64,000 bases of DNA, from positions 3,596,001 through 3,660,000 of the forward strand of contig NZ_CP108529.1 in assembly GCF_036002945.1 (NCBI RefSeq), in the 5' to 3' direction. Below the pieces are notes generated by a model that had not been told where the DNA came from, did no database searches, and saw nothing but the letters and a program-made list of their open reading frames with translations. Within the stretch, counting starts at the first letter, position 1. The number at the start of each line of letters is the position of its first letter. This DNA comes from Streptomyces sp. NBC_01224. GTDB taxonomy: Bacteria > Actinomycetota > Actinomycetes > Streptomycetales > Streptomycetaceae. Positions 44,126 through 53,230 of this stretch are shown here, one piece after another. The position numbers were made by a program, and so were the translations under genes.

Positions 44126-44768
44126 GACCGAGATGAACCTTTCGTCCCTCAATGCGATAGCCGTCACGGGCGAGCCGCCCCACGGCCTCGACGAGCAGCT
44201 TGCGCTCGACTTCCTTGATGCGTTCGTGGAGAGCGGCTTCGCCCTCCGCCGTGTCCGCTTCGGCCACCTCGACCACGCCCTGCGCGATGATCGGACCGGT
44301 GTCGACGCCGTCGTCGACGAAGTGGACGGTGCACCCGGTGACCTTCACGCCGTACGCGAGTGCGTCACGCACCCCATGGGCACCGGGAAAGCTGGGGAGC
44401 AGGGCGGGGTGGGTGTTGATGAACCGGCCACCGAACCGGGCGAGGAACTCCTTGCCCACGATCTTCATGAATCCCGCGGACACCACGAGGTCCGGGCGGT
44501 GCTCGGCCGTTGCGGCCGCGAGTGCCGCATCCCACTCCTCGCGGGTGGCGTGGTCCTTGACCCTGCACACGAAGGTCGGCAGTCCGGCGCGCTCCGCCCG
44601 TTCCAGACCGACGATGCCGGAGCGGTCGGCGCCGACCGCGACGACCTGTGCGCCGAAGCCCTCGGGGTCGTCGCCGATGGCGTCGAGCAGGGCTTGGAGG
44701 TTCGTACCGGAGCCGGAGACCAGCACGACCAGACGGGCCGGTGCGGCGGAGGGGGGCGGGGAGGCCAC
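44112..44768 (-). CDS. purN: Phosphoribosylglycinamide formyltransferase
   Basis: About 218 residues. The GART N-terminal motif is [19 protein letters not shown]. The catalytic region includes [30 protein letters not shown] with the active-site His, and the Asp of [13 protein letters not shown]. It adds a formyl group from 10-formyl-THF to GAR in purine synthesis. The GTG at 44768 has AAAGGG seven bases upstream. It is the first gene of purN-purH, and its stop overlaps the purH start. Confidence 0.95.
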   Translation of the reverse strand: MASPPPSAAPARLVVLVSGSGTNLQALLDAIGDDPEGFGAQVVAVGADRSGIVGLERAERAGLPTFVCRVKDHATREEWDAALAAATAEHRPDLVVSAGFMKIVGKEFLARFGGRFINTHPALLPSFPGAHGVRDALAYGVKVTGCTVHFVDDGVDTGPIIAQGVVEVAEADTAEGEAALHERIKEVERKLLVEAVGRLARDGYRIEGRKVHLGHVGE

Positions 44769-45098
44769 GTCTGGGCCCTTTCTCGCGTGGTGAAGCAGAG
44801 CAGCGCTGATTTGTATGGTCGTACGAAAGAATCGAGCCCCGCGATACGGGGAACTCTACGAACGAGCCGACCGTCAGCAACGATACCGGCACCTCGGGGG
44901 ACCCCCACGGGACGGGGGTGAGAGGCCGCAGGTCGACTGCGCGGCGGCCGCAGCGAAGCACGAAAGGGTCCGGGTGACGGGTATCGGCCACCTGCGCCGC
45001 GCTCCCAGCTTTCGGCCCCTCCTGGCCGGGAGGTAGCGTCAGGGGACAGGGAACCGTCCGCAGGGCGGAAATGACGAGATGGGGAAGACGTTCACCAT
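44769..45098. other. Divergent intergenic region upstream of purN
   Basis: 330 bp between purN and a plus-strand gene, without a credible gene. Two hairpins are visible: CCCCG-CGATA-CGGGG (44837-44851) and ACCCCC-N7-GGGGGT (44901-44919). They would lie in the purN leader and could affect its expression. I looked for the conserved GGGUCG/GCCUGGGCA halves of a ZTP riboswitch and did not find them. Confidence 0.5.
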
Positions 45099-46028
45099 AT
45101 GCCGGACCGACGCCGCCGCACCGCCTTCCGCCACCCGCTGCCCGAGCGGACCCCACTGATGCTGCGGGAGCGCCAGTCCCCCGCAGGCCCTTCCTCCTCT
45201 TCAGGTTCTCCCGGGTCGTCGGGGCCTTCCGGTCCCGCGGGCGACAACCCGTTCGCCGCACCGCCCGAGGACCGGCCCGACCAGCCCTGGCAACCCCGCC
45301 ACCCTTCGAACGCCAAAAACGGCAACGGGAACCACCAGGGGAACGGGGGCCGGGGCAACGACGACGGGTCGCCCGAGGGCGGCTCCTCCGACGACCGGCC
45401 GGTCTGGGGCGGCCAGTGGAGCAGCCAACAGCCCGGTCGCCAGAGCGGCGGCTTCGGCGGCCGCCCCGGAGGCCAGGGCGGGCCGAACGGTCAGGGCGGC
45501 CCCGGGGGCAGCTCCGGCGGGGTGCGCTGGGATCCGACCGACCCCGCCCAGCGCCGCGCACGCTACGCGCTGCTCTGCGGCATGTGGGCCTTCTTCTTCG
45601 CACTCTTCGACTTCCCGGAGATCGCCCTGCTGCTCGGCGCACTCGCCGTGTACTGGTCGATCAGCTCGCTCCGCGCGAAGCCGAGTGGCGCGTCCGCGCC
45701 GGGCGCCGCCGGAGCACCCGGACCGGCCGCAGAGTCCGGTGCGCCGGCCGCCGGCCCCCTCCAGGGCTCCGGTTCCGGGCGTGTTCCGGCGTCCGCGCCC
45801 GGCGCCCCCGCCGCTCCTGGCTATGGGAGACAGCAGACCACGGCTGCGGTCAGCGGCCTGGTGACGGCGCTGCTTGCGCTCTCGATCGTCGCGACGACGT
45901 TCACGGTGCAGCTCGTCTACCGCGACTACTACACCTGTGTGAACGACGCCTTGACCAAGTCCGGCCAACTGGCCTGCAACGACCTGCTGCCGAAGCCGCT
46001 GGAGCCCTTCTTCGGCGTCAAGAACTGA
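45099..46028 (+). CDS. Membrane protein with long disordered N-terminus
   Basis: About 309 residues. The first 145 are highly disordered (Gly, Pro, Ser, Gln, Asn rich, with GGFGGRPGGQGGPNGQGGPG). Two membrane regions follow: LLCGMWAFFFALFDFPEIAL and a C-terminal SGLVTALLALSIVATTFTVQ. A Pro/Ala-rich linker separates them. A Cys-containing tail (YYTCVNDALTKSGQLACNDL) ends the protein. The function is unknown. ATG 45099 is used; ATG 45159 is possible. It is convergent with the DUF6350 gene, with a gap of only 12 bp. Confidence 0.8.
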   Translation: MPDRRRRTAFRHPLPERTPLMLRERQSPAGPSSSSGSPGSSGPSGPAGDNPFAAPPEDRPDQPWQPRHPSNAKNGNGNHQGNGGRGNDDGSPEGGSSDDRPVWGGQWSSQQPGRQSGGFGGRPGGQGGPNGQGGPGGSSGGVRWDPTDPAQRRARYALLCGMWAFFFALFDFPEIALLLGALAVYWSISSLRAKPSGASAPGAAGAPGPAAESGAPAAGPLQGSGSGRVPASAPGAPAAPGYGRQQTTAAVSGLVTALLALSIVATTFTVQLVYRDYYTCVNDALTKSGQLACNDLLPKPLEPFFGVKN

Positions 46029-46040
46029 CACTTCGCGGAT

Positions 46041-47690
46041 TCACGGATCCACAGACGGCCCAGCCTCACCCGGCAGGGCCGTCCGTTCGCGCCAGGGGTC
46101 GGTCGGCAGGAAGTCGTACGGCTCGGAGTCGTCGCTCCACCCGTCCGCCGCGGACGCCGACGCAGCGCCGCCGGTTGCTGGGGCGGCCGCCGCAGCGGGT
46201 ACGCCCCCGAAAGCGCGGACGGGCACGCGAACGGCTCCCTGACCGGGCACCGGCTCGGCCACCTCGCCCTCGTCCCGGCGCCCGGACCGCTTCCACCACC
46301 GCCGGTCGCCGCCACCCGGCTCCCGAGGCACCTGCCCGGGGCCCCCCGCAGGCGCCTGAGCTGCGGGCGCGCACTCCGCCGCTGCCGTCTCCTCCACTGC
46401 TCGACGCACCCAGCATCCCCCGCCGCTGCCCCGCAGCCGCCAGGCCCGGAGCAGCAGCGCCACGGGGACGCCGAGCAGCACCGTCCACGCCAGGGCCGCC
46501 GCGCCCGTCAGCCACCACACCGGGCCGAACTCCGCCAGCGCACCGGTGCCGAGCGGTCCTCCCGCGGCCGCCGCCAGCGCCGCCGTGCCGACCCCGCACC
46601 CCACCGCCCCCAGGCCGGCCGTCAGCGCGGTCTCCCGCAGGCTCCACGCCTCCTCCCGCCCGGCATGGGCGGGCGCGGCCCGCCGTACCGTGAACCAGGC
46701 GACCGTCACCCCGGCCACGACCGGCACCGCCCCGGCCGCCCAGTTCAGGACCGTCCCCGGACCGTGGGCCGGTACTGCGGCAAGCAGCGGGAAGATGGGC
46801 AGCGCCGGGCGCCCCGAGAAGGCGAGCGGGGTGACCGCGGACGCCGTACCGAGCGCAAAGCCCGGACCGAGTCCGTACGCGGCACCCCACACCGCCGCAT
46901 TCGGCACCAGCACCAGCGCGAGCAGCAGTACCGGGACCCGGCCCGACCAGTCGCCCGAGAGCTGGACGAACGACTGCTCAGCCGCCTGTGCATGCCACAC
47001 CAGCGCCACCGCGACGAGCAGCGCCCCGCCACCGAGCAGCACCGCCACCCCGGCCGCGGCCGACCGGCACACCGTCTCCGCGTGCTCCCTGAACCGGGTA
47101 CGCGCCAGCTTCTCGTGCAGGCGCACCGGCGCCCAGGACGGCGGCGCGATCGGGCGCCCCGATGCCGTCCAGACCCCGGCAGCCGCCGCGCCCATCACCA
47201 CAACGGCCGAAGGGAAGAGCAACGACGGTGCGTACACGGACAGCGAACCACCCCGCGCGTAGAACGCGACAGCGGCTCCGACCAGCAGATATCCGCCGCT
47301 GACCATGGCGAACGCGCCCGCTGCCGAGGGCGCCGGGCGCCCCTCGACGGACTCCAGGGCGTCCCGGGCCGCACGGTGCGCCAGCCACACCGGCACCACG
47401 GCGAGCAGCAGCGGGACGAGGCCGACCGGGGCGGGGGCTCCGCCGAGCGTGTCGGCCCTGATCAGCTCGGCACCGTGGGCGAGCAGCCAGAGACCGGCCG
47501 CCACATGGAGGGCCCCGCCGGGGCTGTTGTCCGGAGCCGGGGAGCTGATCCACAGCCCCATGACGAGCACGGTGAGTGCGCCCAGCCCCAGCCCGGCCGC
47601 GAGCGCCCCACGCAGGAAGGCGAGGGCCAGAACGGCGGACCGGCCCTGCTCTGCCGACAACGACGGGCTGCGTTCGGTCACTTGGGTCAC
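46041..47690 (-). CDS. DUF6350/PerM-like multi-spanning membrane protein
   Basis: About 549 residues with ten or more hydrophobic segments over residues 20-430. A hydrophilic C-terminal tail is rich in Gly, Arg, Ala and Pro and ends [16 protein letters not shown]. Family landmarks are [34 protein letters not shown] and [20 protein letters not shown]. Mycobacterial relatives are called PerM, implicated in cell division and persistence; in Streptomyces the role is unknown. GTG 47690 has GGGAG nine bases upstream. It is divergent from the sigma-like gene. Confidence 0.8.
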   Translation of the reverse strand: MTQVTERSPSLSAEQGRSAVLALAFLRGALAAGLGLGALTVLVMGLWISSPAPDNSPGGALHVAAGLWLLAHGAELIRADTLGGAPAPVGLVPLLLAVVPVWLAHRAARDALESVEGRPAPSAAGAFAMVSGGYLLVGAAVAFYARGGSLSVYAPSLLFPSAVVVMGAAAAGVWTASGRPIAPPSWAPVRLHEKLARTRFREHAETVCRSAAAGVAVLLGGGALLVAVALVWHAQAAEQSFVQLSGDWSGRVPVLLLALVLVPNAAVWGAAYGLGPGFALGTASAVTPLAFSGRPALPIFPLLAAVPAHGPGTVLNWAAGAVPVVAGVTVAWFTVRRAAPAHAGREEAWSLRETALTAGLGAVGCGVGTAALAAAAGGPLGTGALAEFGPVWWLTGAAALAWTVLLGVPVALLLRAWRLRGSGGGCWVRRAVEETAAAECAPAAQAPAGGPGQVPREPGGGDRRWWKRSGRRDEGEVAEPVPGQGAVRVPVRAFGGVPAAAAAPATGGAASASAADGWSDDSEPYDFLPTDPWRERTALPGEAGPSVDP

Positions 47691-47965
47691 ACGGCAATGC
47701 TCCCAACGACACGCGCTTATTCCGTGTAACAGGCGAACGACCGCTGTGTCGCTCAATATGCGTTTATGTACTTTTTCGCCCAGTGCAGGGCCCGCGGGGG
47801 GTCTTTCATGACAGAGAGCTCGTCCGATGCACCGAACGGGCGGCCCGCCCGACGACACCGGCGGCGGTCGCGAGGCTGTCCAAGCCGGTGACCGCCACGA
47901 AACAACCGCCGTCCCGTCCGCTGTCCCGTCCGCCGACCCCCGTCGAAGCCACTGGGAGCACCGCC

Positions 47966-48904
47966 ATGGCCCCGACCGAGCCGGGCAACACCCCCGAACT
48001 GCCAGACACGTACGGCGCGTCCGGCACATCTGTCACGGACAGCCCATCCGCCACCTGTGCCGCGCCTGAAACTCCTGAAGCATCTGAAGCACCGGCCGAG
48101 GCATTCGATGCCTTGTACAAGAGCTGCGCCGCCGCCCTTTTCCACCAGACGTTTCTGCTGACCGGGCGTCGGAACCTCTCCCAGGAGTCCGTCGCGCGGG
48201 CCTTCGCGCGGGCCTGGGAACACTGGCCGGAGGTCGCGGTGGACCGTGATCCGGCGGGCTGGGTGCGGGCCGCCGCGTACGAGTACGCGATGTCGCCCTG
48301 GCACCGGCTGCGCCGCACGCACCGCCCCCTCGACCCGCCGCCCGCCGAACCCGGTGCGCGCGCACTGCTCGGCGCGCTGCTCGACCTGCCGCCGTCGTAC
48401 CGTCGCACCCTGCTGCTCTACGACGGTGTCGGCCTGGATCTTCCGGAGACCGCGGCGGAGACGGAAGCCAGCACCCCGGCGACGGCGAGCAGGCTGATGA
48501 ACGCACGTGCCGCGGTCGCCGAGCGGCTGCCCGACCTGGCGGAGCCGTCGTCCTCCACCGAGAAGTCGGCGCTCCTGCATCAACAGCTCGGCGCACTCGC
48601 CCGGGCCCAGCCCCCCGCCTCGCTCCCCTCGCCCGACACGATCCGTACGGACAGCGAGCGCAAGGCCCAGGTGTGGACCAGAGCGGCCATCTCCTTCACG
48701 GTGCTGCTCATCGGTCTGACGCTGTTCACCCTGGCGACGGCTCCGGCCCGATACGAAACCCCGGAGTCGCCCGCTCAGCAGGTCGGCGGGGTGCCGCCAC
48801 GAGGTGGCCCGCAGAAACTGACGCCGCAGGACCTGAATCTGCAGAAGAAGCTTCAGGGCGAGCTCGTCCAGGGTCCGGCCCGGCTGGTCCCCGACGCCGG
48901 CTGA
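47966..48904 (+). CDS. ECF-sigma-like protein with C-terminal membrane anchor
   Basis: About 312 residues. Residues 45-120 resemble sigma region 2 ([40 protein letters not shown]). Residues 140-195 resemble region 4 ([40 protein letters not shown]). After a linker there is one membrane helix ([20 protein letters not shown], about residues 235-255) and a short extracytoplasmic tail. A sigma domain fused to its own membrane anchor suggests control by tethering without a separate anti-sigma factor. The DNA-contacting helix is degenerate, so it may no longer bind promoters. The ATG at 47966 has GGGAG seven bases upstream. Confidence 0.75.
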   Translation: MAPTEPGNTPELPDTYGASGTSVTDSPSATCAAPETPEASEAPAEAFDALYKSCAAALFHQTFLLTGRRNLSQESVARAFARAWEHWPEVAVDRDPAGWVRAAAYEYAMSPWHRLRRTHRPLDPPPAEPGARALLGALLDLPPSYRRTLLLYDGVGLDLPETAAETEASTPATASRLMNARAAVAERLPDLAEPSSSTEKSALLHQQLGALARAQPPASLPSPDTIRTDSERKAQVWTRAAISFTVLLIGLTLFTLATAPARYETPESPAQQVGGVPPRGGPQKLTPQDLNLQKKLQGELVQGPARLVPDAG

Positions 48905-48946
48905 CCGGGCGGACCGGCAGACGGACAGCCGGACCGGGAAACAGAT

Positions 48947-48991
48947 ACGGCGCGGGCCCGTACCCCTGACCGGGGTACGGGCCCGCGCCGT
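48947..48991. terminator. Bidirectional terminator, 20-bp perfect stem
   Basis: 48947-48966 pairs exactly with 48972-48991 around a 5-nt loop. It separates the sigma-like gene (stop 48904) from sucD (stop 49040). This is the longest perfect hairpin in the window. Confidence 0.9.
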
Positions 48992-49039
48992 CTGTGCGGT
49001 GACGCGATACTGCGCTGCTGCTCCGTCGCGGTGAAGCGA

Positions 49040-49924
49040 TCAGGCGCCGAGGATCTCGCGCGCCAGCTTGGCGGTCTCGGTCGGCGTCTTGCCGACCTTG
49101 ACGCCGGCGGCCTCAAGGGCCTCCTTCTTCGCCTGCGCGGTGCCGGAGGAGCCGGAGACGATGGCGCCGGCGTGGCCCATGGTCTTGCCCTCGGGGGCGG
49201 TGAAGCCCGCGACGTAACCGACGACCGGCTTGGTGACGTTCTTCGCGATGAAGTCCGCCGCACGCTCCTCGGCGTCGCCGCCGATCTCGCCGATCATCAC
49301 GATCAGGTCGGTCTCGGGGTCGGCCTCGAACGCCGCGAGGGCGTCGATGTGCGTCGTACCGATGATCGGGTCGCCACCGATGCCGACGGCGGACGAGAAG
49401 CCGATGTCACGGAGCTCGTACATCATCTGGTAGGTCAGCGTGCCGGACTTCGACACGAGACCGATGCGGCCGGGCTTGGTGATGTCGCCCGGGATGATGC
49501 CGGCGTTGGACTGGCCGGGGGTGATCAGGCCGGGGCAGTTCGGGCCGATGATCCGGGTCTTGTTGCCCTTCGAGCCCGCGTACGCCCAGAAGGCGGCCGA
49601 GTCGTGGACAGCGATGCCCTCGGTGATCACGACGGCGAGCGGGATCTCGGCGTCGATCGCCTCGACGACGGCGGCCTTGGCGAAGGCCGGCGGCACGAAG
49701 AGAACCGACACGTTCGCGCCGGTCTTCTCCATCGCCTCGGCGACGGTCCCGAACACGGGTACCTCGTTGCCGTCGAAGTCGACGGACGTGCCGGCCTTGC
49801 GCGGGTTCACGCCGCCGACGATGTTGGTGCCGTCAGCGAGCATGAGCTTGGTGTGCTTCATGCCGGTGGCACCGGTCATCCCCTGGACGATGACCTTGCT
49901 GTCCTTGGTGAGGAAGATAGCCAT
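49040..49924 (-). CDS. sucD: Succinyl-CoA synthetase alpha subunit
   Basis: About 294 residues. The CoA-binding N-terminus reads [19 protein letters not shown], with GGVNPRKAG. The phosphohistidine region is [34 protein letters not shown] is the other signature. With SucC it makes succinate and ATP/GTP from succinyl-CoA. The ATG at 49924 lies 21 bp after the sucC stop. A 20-bp hairpin ends the operon. Confidence 0.97.
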   Translation of the reverse strand: MAIFLTKDSKVIVQGMTGATGMKHTKLMLADGTNIVGGVNPRKAGTSVDFDGNEVPVFGTVAEAMEKTGANVSVLFVPPAFAKAAVVEAIDAEIPLAVVITEGIAVHDSAAFWAYAGSKGNKTRIIGPNCPGLITPGQSNAGIIPGDITKPGRIGLVSKSGTLTYQMMYELRDIGFSSAVGIGGDPIIGTTHIDALAAFEADPETDLIVMIGEIGGDAEERAADFIAKNVTKPVVGYVAGFTAPEGKTMGHAGAIVSGSSGTAQAKKEALEAAGVKVGKTPTETAKLAREILGA

Positions 49925-49945
49925 GGTGTTGGAGTCCCTCGTCCC

Positions 49946-51127
49946 TTACTTCGCAGCCGCGGCGAGCTCGGCGGCCTTGTCGGCCGCGCCGTCCATGGTG
50001 TCCACGCGCTGAACGAGCGGGTGGTTGGCGTCGGAAAGGATCTTGCGACCCAGCTCCGCGTTGTTGCCGTCGAGGCGCACGACCAGCGGCTTGGTGACTT
50101 CCTCGCCCTTGGACTTGAGCAGCGCAAGTGCCTGGACGATGCCGTTGGCGACCTCGTCGCACGCGGTGATGCCACCGAAGACGTTGACGAAGACGGACTT
50201 GACGTCCGGGTCGCCGAGGATGATCTCCAGGCCGTTCGCCATGACCTCGGCGGATGCGCCGCCACCGATGTCGAGGAAGTTGGCGGGCTTCACGTTGCCG
50301 TGGTTCTCACCGGCGTACGCGACGACGTCCAGCGTCGACATGACCAGACCGGCACCGTTACCGATGATGCCGACCTCGCCGTCGAGCTTGACGTAGTTGA
50401 GGTTCTTGGCCTTGGCGGCAGCCTCGAGCGGGTTGGCTGCGTCCTTGTCCTCGAGCGCCTCGTGCTCGGGCTGACGGAAGTCGGCGTTCTCGTCGAGAGA
50501 CACCTTGCCGTCCAGCGCCAGGACGTCGCCGGAGGCGACCTTGGCGAGCGGGTTGACCTCGACGAGGAGCGCGTCCTCGGCAACGAAGGTCTCCCACAGC
50601 GTCACCATGACCTCGGCGACCTTCTCGGCCACCTCGGCCGGGAACTTCGCCTGGGCGACGATCTCGCGAGCCTTCTCGATCGTGACACCGGTGTTGGAGT
50701 CGACCGGGACCTTCGCGAGGGCCTCGGGGGTCTTCTCCGCGACCTCCTCGATGTCCATGCCGCCCTGCACCGAGGCCATGGCCAGGAAGGTGCGGTTGGT
50801 GCGGTCGAGGAGGTACGAGACGTAGTACTCCTCAAGAATCTCCGGCGCGGTCTCGGCGATCATCACCTTGTGGACCGTGTGGCCCTTGATGTCCATGCCG
50901 AGGATGTCGGTCGCGCGGGCGACCGCCTCGTCGGGGGTGGCGGCCAGCTTGACGCCGCCGGCCTTGCCGCGGCCGCCGACCTTCACCTGCGCCTTGACGA
51001 CAGACTTGCCGCCCAGCCGCTCGGTCGCCTCGCGGGCTGCCTCAGGCGTGTCAATGACTTCACCGGCCAGCACCGGTACACCGTGCTTGGCGAAGAGGTC
51101 CCTCGCCTGGTACTCGAACAGGTCCAC
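49946..51127 (-). CDS. sucC: Succinyl-CoA synthetase beta subunit
   Basis: About 393 residues, with an N-terminal ATP-grasp fold. It begins [40 protein letters not shown] is the nucleotide-binding part, [12 protein letters not shown] a metal-binding site, and [20 protein letters not shown] part of the ligase domain. It pairs with SucD for the only substrate-level phosphorylation of the TCA cycle. The start is GTG 51127, with AAGGGA about eleven bases upstream. It is the first gene of sucC-sucD. Confidence 0.97.
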   Translation of the reverse strand: MDLFEYQARDLFAKHGVPVLAGEVIDTPEAAREATERLGGKSVVKAQVKVGGRGKAGGVKLAATPDEAVARATDILGMDIKGHTVHKVMIAETAPEILEEYYVSYLLDRTNRTFLAMASVQGGMDIEEVAEKTPEALAKVPVDSNTGVTIEKAREIVAQAKFPAEVAEKVAEVMVTLWETFVAEDALLVEVNPLAKVASGDVLALDGKVSLDENADFRQPEHEALEDKDAANPLEAAAKAKNLNYVKLDGEVGIIGNGAGLVMSTLDVVAYAGENHGNVKPANFLDIGGGASAEVMANGLEIILGDPDVKSVFVNVFGGITACDEVANGIVQALALLKSKGEEVTKPLVVRLDGNNAELGRKILSDANHPLVQRVDTMDGAADKAAELAAAAK

Positions 51128-51426
51128 GCGCGTCCGTCCCTTTTCAGTGGTCTCGCGGTTCGTTTTCAGCGTGGGCGTGCCGCGAGGGGCAACGTGACTG
51201 CTCTGTCACTAGGAAGGCGCACACGGTGACCCGGGGTACGCGGCATGTCCATCTCGCAGGTTATCCCCGCGCTCCGCAGGACCCTAAATCGCAGATCGCA
51301 CCTGAGCGGTGATTACGGTCACAGATCCCGCCGGCGCCCGGGTCGCAGTGGACAAAAGGACACTCGTGCGGTGCAGCGGGGACGGGCCCCGGACCGGGCC
51401 GACCGGGCGGTCCGGGGCCGCCGGTG
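51128..51426. promoter_or_regulatory. Upstream region of sucCD
   Basis: About 300 bp without a gene, presumed to contain the sucC promoter. An inverted repeat GTGAC-N6-GTCAC lies at 51194-51209. The spacing between its GTG and CAC is ten bases, not eight, so it does not match the Crp consensus I recall. A second dyad, GGTGATTACGGTCAC, is seen near 51308-51322. Confidence 0.45.
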
Positions 51427-51869
51427 TCAGGTGCTCCGGGCCGGGTACCCGGGAGTGCCGAAGGCGGGCACCGAGCCTGTCGCATCGGTCACATACGCCG
51501 GAGTGATGGACGTCAGACCCTCGGCGCCGTAGGCCGCGTTCCCGGCAATGGGACGGACATCGTCACCGACCGTACCGACGAGACCGCCGACGAACGGCTG
51601 CGCCTGGGCTCCGACGCCGTGCGCGCCTGGCCCGTAGCGACTTCTGCTTCGGCTTCGGCTTCCGCTTCCGTGTCCGCTGCGCGGGTGATCGTTGCCCCCG
51701 TGCCGGGGAGCGACGGAGCGGGTTGCTGCGCCGCATGGGCCCGCGTCCCGAAGAGCAGCCCCAGGGCCAGCAGCCCGCCGAGGAACAGCATCACCTGCAG
51801 CCCTCGTCGGCCGACCGGCCTGCGCCAGGGGTGCGGGTCGGTGGCGGAACGAACGGCTGCGGTGGTCAC
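51427..51869 (-). pseudogene. Small secreted protein interrupted by a frameshift
   Basis: The frame from GTG 51869 has a signal peptide (GLQVMLFLGGLLALGLLFGT ending AHAA) and a Glu-Ala repeat (TEAEAEAEAEV). Near 51615-51640 the coherent sequence moves to another frame and continues as VGAQAQPFVGGLVGTVGDDV, RPIAGNAAYGAEGLTSITP, ending GYPARST at 51427. Both halves have coding-like codon bias. Whether it is a true mutation or a sequencing error in the GC-rich stretch cannot be told. I do not recognise the family. Confidence 0.6.
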
Positions 51870-51973
51870 GTCGGGATGAGCCGTCTCCGGATGGCGCGGA
51901 CCGCGGAATGCGGTCCTCCGCGGATGACGGGACGATGCTTGCACGAACCTCCCGGGGTCGCGCAGGCTCCCTG

Positions 51974-53230
51974 TTACTGATGAGTCTCCTTGTCCGGTAT
52001 GGGAAGTGGCCTCTTCTCGATCGCCGCTGCCATCACTTCCGGGAACAGATCCGGGGTGCAGGCGAACGCCGGTGCGCCCAGGGCCCCGAGGGCCGCCGCG
52101 TGGTCGCGGTCGTAGGCGGGCGCACCCTCGTCGGACAGCGCGAGCAGCGTCACGAACTGCACGCCGGATGCCTTCATCGCAGCGACCCGCTTCAGCATCT
52201 CGTCGCGTATGCCGCCCTCGTAGAGGTCGCTGATGAGGACGACGACGGTGTCGGCGGGGCGGGAGATCTTCGACTGGCAGTAGGCGAGCGCCCGGTTGAT
52301 GTCGGTGCCGCCGCCGAGCTGGGTGCCGAAGAGTACGTCGACGGGGTCGTCGAGCTGGTCGGTGAGGTCGACCACCGCCGTGTCGAAGACGACAAGCCGG
52401 GTTTGCAGGGTTCGCATGGAGGCGAGCACCGCGCCGAAGACGGAGGCGTAGACGACGGAGGCGGCCATCGACCCCGACTGGTCGATGCAGAGGATGACGT
52501 CCTTCTTCATGGACTGCGCGGCCCGCCCATAGCCGATGAGCCGCTCGGGGACGACGGTGCCGTACTCGGGGAGGTAGTTCTTGAGGTTGGCCCGGATGGT
52601 TCGGCCCCAGTCGATGTCGTGGTGGCGGGGCCGGTTGATCCTGGCCGAGCGGTCCAGCGCGCCGGTGAGTGCGGCCCGGGTGCGGGTGGCGAGCCGCTTC
52701 TCCAGATCGTCGACGACCTTACGCACGACGGCTCTCGCGGTCTCCTTCGTCGTCTCGGGCATGACCTTGTTGAGAGAGAGGAGCGTTCCGACGAGATGGA
52801 CGTCCGCCTCGACGGCCTCCAGCATCTCCGGTTCGAGGAGCAGTGCGGAGAGGCCGAGTCGGTCGATCGCGTCGCGCTGCATGACCTGGACGACGGAGCT
52901 GGGGAAGTACGTGCGGATGTCGCCGAGCCAACGGGCCACGGAGGGGGCGGAGGCCCCGAGTCCGGCCGAGCGGTTGCTCCCGCCCCGGCCCCCGGGTCCG
53001 CCTCCGCCGCCGTACAGCGCGGTCAGTGCGCCGTCCATCGCGGCGTCGCGTCCGGTGAGGGTGCAGCCGGTGCTCTCCGCGCTGTCCCCGCCCAGGACCA
53101 GCCGCCACCGACGCAGCCGCTCGTCGTCCGCCGGGCCCGACTGCGGGCGGGGTCGTGCCGAGCGGTCCGCCGGGCCTGGCGGCGAGCTGTGGGCCGGGTG
53201 CGGTGCGGTACCGGCCGTGTCCGTGGTCAT
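51974..53230 (-). CDS. VWA-domain protein of the MoxR-DUF5682 operon
   Basis: About 418 residues. The C-terminal VWA domain (residues 235-400) has an intact metal site: DxSxS in LCIDQSGSMAAS, the Thr in GGGTDINRAL, and Asp in ISDLYEGG. The N-terminal half is helical (VEADVHLVGTLLSLNKVMPE, TKETARAVVRKVVDDLEKRL). In MoxR-VWA systems the ATPase remodels a target bound through the VWA metal site. Its ATG (53230) overlaps the DUF5682 stop by four bases (ATGA). It resembles the role of E. coli YehP. It is the last gene of the operon. Confidence 0.88.
   Translation of the reverse strand: MTTDTAGTAPHPAHSSPPGPADRSARPRPQSGPADDERLRRWRLVLGGDSAESTGCTLTGRDAAMDGALTALYGGGGGPGGRGGSNRSAGLGASAPSVARWLGDIRTYFPSSVVQVMQRDAIDRLGLSALLLEPEMLEAVEADVHLVGTLLSLNKVMPETTKETARAVVRKVVDDLEKRLATRTRAALTGALDRSARINRPRHHDIDWGRTIRANLKNYLPEYGTVVPERLIGYGRAAQSMKKDVILCIDQSGSMAASVVYASVFGAVLASMRTLQTRLVVFDTAVVDLTDQLDDPVDVLFGTQLGGGTDINRALAYCQSKISRPADTVVVLISDLYEGGIRDEMLKRVAAMKASGVQFVTLLALSDEGAPAYDRDHAAALGALGAPAFACTPDLFPEVMAAAIEKRPLPIPDKETHQ

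Noticed and set aside
44769..45098. ZTP riboswitch upstream of purN-purH
   Set aside because: The conserved halves of the motif are not present on either strand; only simple hairpins are seen.
51194..51209. Crp-type site upstream of sucC
   Set aside because: GTGAC-N6-GTCAC has ten bases between GTG and CAC; the Crp pattern needs eight.
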